From assembly GCF_003051055.1 (NCBI RefSeq), contig NZ_QAON01000021.1, positions 1-37,845 of the forward strand: a stretch of DNA of 37,845 nucleotides, read 5' to 3'. Source of the stretch: Agitococcus lubricus (GTDB taxonomy: Bacteria; Pseudomonadota; Gammaproteobacteria; Pseudomonadales; Moraxellaceae). Shown in pieces: positions 35,616-37,845 of this stretch. Under the pieces are notes generated by a model. The model did not search any database. It had not been told where the DNA came from and saw only the letters and a list, made by a program, of their open reading frames with translations. The position numbers were made by a program, and so were the translations under genes. How positions within the stretch are numbered: position 1 is the first letter of the stretch; every line of letters starts with the position of its first letter.

Positions 35616-36131
35616 TTACTTCCCCTTAAATTGAATAACCACACGACTATCTGGCCACAAAGTCACTTTGACATACGCCAAACCATATTGCGTATGAACA
35701 TGGTATATCACTCGCTGTATATCATCTGCTGGATTAGCATTTTCTAACACGGCACGGTCACGTTGTAATTCTGCCTGTAACTCGGCCTCGGAAGGTAAAA
35801 ATGCACGATAACGACTAGCGAATACTTGGCCACAGCCTCGTTGCGCTCAGAACAAAGAATTAACCCTAATATCGGGTTATCGCCTTCGCCTCGGTATTGC
35901 TCCTCAAAGATACGAACATACATATCCATCTGACCAACATCTTGATGCGTAAGTTTACCCACCTTTAGGTCAACCAATAAAAAGCACTTGAGCAAATAAT
36001 TGTAAAAAACCAAATCGACAAAAAAATCATCGCCCTCAACACGTAAGTGTTTTTGCCGCGCGACAAAAGCAAAGCCTTTACCTAGTTCCAGCAAAAAGGA
36101 CTGTAATTGCTCGATTAAGTTGGTTTCTAAC
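35616..36131 (-). pseudogene. DUF1016 (YhcG) nuclease, C-terminal part, frameshifted; ends in an unrelated or MqsR-like tail
   Basis: Reading from the insertion junction at about 36131, the sequence codes for ETNLIEQLQSFLLELGKGF, then VARQKHLRV and DDFFVDLVFYNY (the PD-(D/E)XK active part, D and K in LVDLKVGKL), then NPILGLILCSERNEAVAKYS. At about 35815 the reading shifts. The other frame resumes with FASRYRAFLPSEAELQAELQRDRAVLE, which is the normal continuation of DUF1016; about 8 codons are missing, so a small deletion with frameshift fits. The open frame then runs into NPADDIQRVIYHV, then AYVKVTLWPD, and ends VVIQFKGK at 35616, two codons before mqsA. That tail is not DUF1016; position and the ending (compare MqsR SFKEK ends) suggest a toxin fragment. 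Confidence 0.75.
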
Positions 36132-36251
36132 AGCACGCGTAAGATGCAAGCACCCTACAGCAAAATAAACGAAACTCAGTAATCACTGAATCCCAAAACT
36201 GCCCCATAATCGGCTGGGTGCTTATGTGTTTGATATAGCCAATGAATAACT

Positions 36252-36593
36252 TTAACTATGAGTCGCTTCACGCTCTAGCGCAATTTGTACCCATTGATTA
36301 AGACTCATACCTGCGGCTGTTGCAGCGGCTGCAATACGCTCATGTAAAGACGGAGGTACACGAGTAATAAACTTTCCTGAAAAATTCTTGTATGGCTCTA
36401 AACCTTGCTCTTGGCAAACTTCTAAAAAGGTTTTAAGTGATGCTTCACCTTCTTTGTGTAGCCCATCCACACTATCAGCGTAAAAATCTGCACCACCATT
36501 TAAGCCAACAAACTCGCCTCTAAATAAGCCAACATCAGGGTCAAAGCTAATCACAGCAATATGACTGTTAATCATCATTTGATTGTTCATCAT
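36252..36593 (-). CDS. hicB: HicB-family antitoxin
   Basis: The start at 36593 is set by AAGGAG 7 nt upstream, giving 113 aa and a 26-nt overlap with hicA. The N-terminal part (AVISFDPDVGLFRGEFVGLNGGADFYADSV) is the partial RNase H-like HicB domain. The C-terminal FSGKFITRVPPSLHERIAAAATAAGMSLNQWVQIALER is a ribbon-helix-helix that binds DNA. It neutralises HicA and represses the operon. Length and motifs are complete, so this pair is probably functional. It lies inside the broken DUF1016 gene. Confidence 0.9.
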   Translation of the reverse strand: MMNNQMMINSHIAVISFDPDVGLFRGEFVGLNGGADFYADSVDGLHKEGEASLKTFLEVCQEQGLEPYKNFSGKFITRVPPSLHERIAAAATAAGMSLNQWVQIALEREATHS

Positions 36594-36867
36594 CTGTTTG
36601 CTCCTTAATAGATTCAGGGGTGGTGTCATTGATTTCTAACCAACGGCGAATACTAGCTACAGCTCCTTTGTCAGTATTCGGCGATGGATGCGGACGGTGA
36701 TAGACCTGCACTTGTCCAAACAAAATGACAGCAACTCGTGAACCTTCACACTCTTCTATGGTTGCACCCAATGCTTTAAACAGGGCTTCTACATCTCGCC
36801 ATTGCACATTGCTTGATACTGGACGCGCAAAGATAGCGGCGAGAGTTTTAATATGTTTACGCTTCAT
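36568..36867 (-). CDS. hicA: HicA-family mRNA-interferase toxin
   Basis: A 99-aa HicA-type toxin. The opening RKHIKTLAAIFARPVSSNVQWRDVEALFKALGA and the dsRBD-like core SRVAVILFGQVQVYHRPHPSP with its catalytic histidine (YHRPH) are typical of the longer HicA subgroup. The family cleaves mRNA and stops translation. It is the first gene of the pair; the ATG at 36867 follows a purine-rich stretch (AAAAGAAAAG), and an inverted repeat lies about 35 nt upstream. The C-terminal acidic tail is encoded over the hicB start. Confidence 0.88.
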   Translation of the reverse strand: MKRKHIKTLAAIFARPVSSNVQWRDVEALFKALGATIEECEGSRVAVILFGQVQVYHRPHPSPNTDKGAVASIRRWLEINDTTPESIKEQTDDEQSNDD

Positions 36868-36900
36868 CGCTTTTCTTTTATTATGGCCATCATCAACATG

Positions 36901-36923
36901 ATAGTATCAAAAAAAGATACTAT
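36901..36923. promoter_or_regulatory. hicAB operator-like inverted repeat
   Basis: ATAGTATC and GATACTAT are perfect 8-bp inverted halves separated by seven A residues, about 35 nt upstream of hicA. HicB proteins with a ribbon-helix-helix bind such repeats. The A/T tract would allow a weak terminator on the minus strand, but its position in front of hicA favours an operator. Confidence 0.5.
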
Positions 36924-36975
36924 GTCAATATTTAAAGTATGAATTAAATATAGGCATAATTCCGAAATAGACGCA

Positions 36976-37185
36976 TAACTCTTTTTCATAAAAAGTCGCA
37001 TTCGGCTGAGCACCAATAAACTCAATGATATAAGGGTCATGAATAAAATCGCGAGGATCGTTTGGTGCATGCTGATTAATCAGCGTAACTGCTTCTGCTC
37101 TTACGGCTGACTGGTCTTGGCTTGATAACAGGCGTTCATAAAAAAGTGTGCTGATTTGACGATCCAAAGCACGCGCACTCCAGCC
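36976..37185 (-). pseudogene. DUF1016 (YhcG) N-terminal domain fragment
   Basis: Minus-strand reading gives GWSARALDRQISTLFYERLL, then SSQDQSAV, and later DFIHDPYIIEFIGAQPNATFYEKEL. That is the end of the DUF1016_N domain and the linker before the nuclease. The frame has a stop codon directly before GWSAR, so the first part of the protein is missing or out of frame. The fragment ends at the GTTA junction where the HicAB insert begins; joining it to the other fragment at 36131 through the shared TTA codon restores the frame (KEL-ETNLIEQ). YhcG-like nucleases help other restriction or genome-defence complexes; this copy is dead. Confidence 0.8.
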
Positions 37186-37529
37186 TTACTGTGACATCGA
37201 CAAATTTTCTTTGGATATAACTGTGCCATGCAAGCCTATTCAGCAAGTTTTACATTCGCCTCAAAACGAGGTCTTGGCACATGATTTTTTGCAATTGTAA
37301 GCTCGGGGTCTGTGGCTGTACAGTAAAAAGTTGATTCAAAGATGGTTTAAATAAAGACCCCTGCTTCTGAATTTAACGCCAATGTGAATGATTTTGTGCT
37401 ACGATAGTACAAAGAAATCTAAAGCTCTTTTTGAACAAAAATTTTGGCTGTTTTGGTTACGGTAACAGGCACAGTAACTGTATTTTGTAACAAAATAAAA
37501 CATAGTAATTTCAATAAATTAGAGGGCAT
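37186..37529. other. Gene-free stretch between the DUF1016 remnant and the attachment site
   Basis: No convincing gene is present in these 344 nt. Two adjacent odd palindromes are seen, GTTAC-G-GTAAC at 37456-37466 and ACAGT-A-ACTGT at 37471-37481, 4 nt apart and about 50 nt before the attachment site. They could be arm-type recombinase or regulator sites. Confidence 0.5.
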
Positions 37530-37552
37530 TTCGATTGTCGCCATCTCCACCA
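37530..37552 (+). repeat. 3' end of a tmRNA/tRNA-like gene, probable attR
   Basis: The bases read TTCGATT (T loop), GTCGC (3' side of the T stem), CATCTCC (3' acceptor strand), A (discriminator) and CCA. That is exactly the 3' end of a tRNA-like domain. The A discriminator and CATCTCC fit tmRNA (ssrA), whose 5' end usually starts GGGG. There is no matching 5' acceptor, D or T 5' strand to the left, so it is only a fragment. Tyrosine integrases commonly insert at such 3' ends and leave this duplicate at the far end of the element. The intact gene should lie to the left, outside the window. Confidence 0.65.
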
Positions 37553-37564
37553 ATTAAACCCTTG

Positions 37565-37592
37565 AAAAGCCTAGAAAAATCTAGGCTTTTTT
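37565..37592 (+). terminator. Strong rho-independent terminator
   Basis: AAAAGCCTAG pairs perfectly with CTAGGCTTTT across a 6-nt loop and runs on into more T residues. It begins 12 nt after the CCA of the tRNA-like fragment, as expected for the original terminator of the tmRNA gene, and supports reading the right flank as the older chromosome. Confidence 0.85.
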
Positions 37593-37737
37593 ATTTTATG
37601 ATGTGCGTATGAGTGCCTATGAGTGTCTGAGTAATGACACGCAAATGACACGCAAATTTAGTCGCTGTCCAAGCATTGCTGCCCTTACCCGTACCCATTT
37701 CTCCACGCCCTTTGAGAACGTGGATTCCTGAAGCGGC

Positions 37738-37845
37738 TCAAAACAATTCAATCGGACTTGGGTCAATGTAACTATCAAAGGCAGGGATACTGACTTCACC
37801 TTGCAATGAAAATAGCACCCGAATCCCATCAGACAACAGCCACGG
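37738..37845 (-). CDS. C-terminal end of an unrecognised protein (partial)
   Basis: The minus strand from the window edge to the TGA at 37738 reads as 35 residues, including PWLLSDGIRVLFSLQG and AFDSYIDPSPIELF before the stop. It has the composition of a real protein end, unlike the competing frame in the same region. Too short to identify. It lies outside the presumed island and would be a flanking chromosomal gene, or a gene of a neighbouring element. Confidence 0.45.
   Translation of the reverse strand, partial: PWLLSDGIRVLFSLQGEVSIPAFDSYIDPSPIELF

Noticed and set aside
36128-36979. HicAB insert as an integron cassette (GTTA at both ends)
   Set aside because: The flanks do not fit GTTRRRY, and no attC-type folded palindrome was seen between the hicB stop and the junction.
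36864-37070. Minus-strand frame between hicA and the DUF1016 fragment
   Set aside because: Crosses the hic operator and the insertion junction; the other frame holds clear DUF1016 homology.
37456-37552. Intact tRNA or tmRNA gene at the attachment site
   Set aside because: The 5' acceptor strand, D arm, anticodon arm and 5' T-stem strand are missing; GGCAT before the T loop does not pair with GTCGC.
37617-37829. Minus-strand frame of 70 codons at the right end
   Set aside because: The adjacent frame (stop at 37738) has better protein composition and is the likely true coding frame; this one is Cys/Arg-rich and unsupported.
1-37845. CRISPR array or IS element with terminal repeats
   Set aside because: No regular repeat-spacer pattern and no transposase gene were found on either strand.

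Overview
The window is a defence-gene island, probably from a gammaproteobacterium with roughly 40-45 % GC. The lineage call is weak: it rests on a FemAB-like COG3146 gene, general protein flavour, and a 3'-terminal tRNA/tmRNA-like fragment. No rRNA or intact tRNA gene is visible. Coordinates and motifs come from reading the sequence; family names come from recognised motifs, not from database searches.

Region 1 (about 1-17.8 kb, minus strand) is one compact operon, read right to left. Its genes are: a giant helicase with a C-terminal DUF1998/MZB module (YprA type, the family of DISARM DrmA/DrmB, Druantia DruE and DpdJ); an SNF2-type helicase (DrmD-like); a large Eco57I/DrmMI-like N6-adenine methyltransferase; an SMC/DUF2326-like coiled-coil ATPase; a UvrD/HelD-like SF1 helicase; and an HNH endonuclease that has lost its catalytic half. 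Start/stop overlaps and gaps of -4, +16, -8, +29 and +84 nt tie the set together. The parts list resembles class 1 DISARM, but the DrmA and DrmB functions sit in one polypeptide, no DrmC (PLD) gene is present, and an SMC-like ATPase and a UvrD-type helicase are added. A divergent HNH nuclease gene starts just upstream at 18.2 kb.

Region 2 (19.2-25 kb) holds a SAM methyltransferase, a COG3146 acyltransferase-like protein, an AbiL-like AAA15 ATPase/RloB TOPRIM pair that overlap by 1 nt, an orphan VbhA-like antitoxin, a small membrane protein, a small exported protein, an XRE regulator and a WGR-domain protein.

Region 3 (25-33.1 kb, minus strand) is a second YprA-type system: an AlpA-like regulator, a 292-aa protein I do not recognise, and an 1868-aa DEAH helicase with DUF1998 plus an extra C-terminal domain. 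A 415-aa HTH protein of unknown function precedes it.

Region 4 (33.4-37.2 kb) is a toxin-antitoxin patch: HipBA with a paired operator, an MqsA antitoxin whose toxin is missing or reduced to a fragment, and a HicAB module inserted cleanly into a now broken DUF1016/YhcG nuclease gene. At 37530-37552 lies the 3' end of a tmRNA-like gene followed by a strong terminator. I read this as the distal attachment site (attR) of the island, with older chromosome starting to its right. Defence, toxin-antitoxin and orphan-antitoxin genes packed to the left of this site fit a mobile genomic island.
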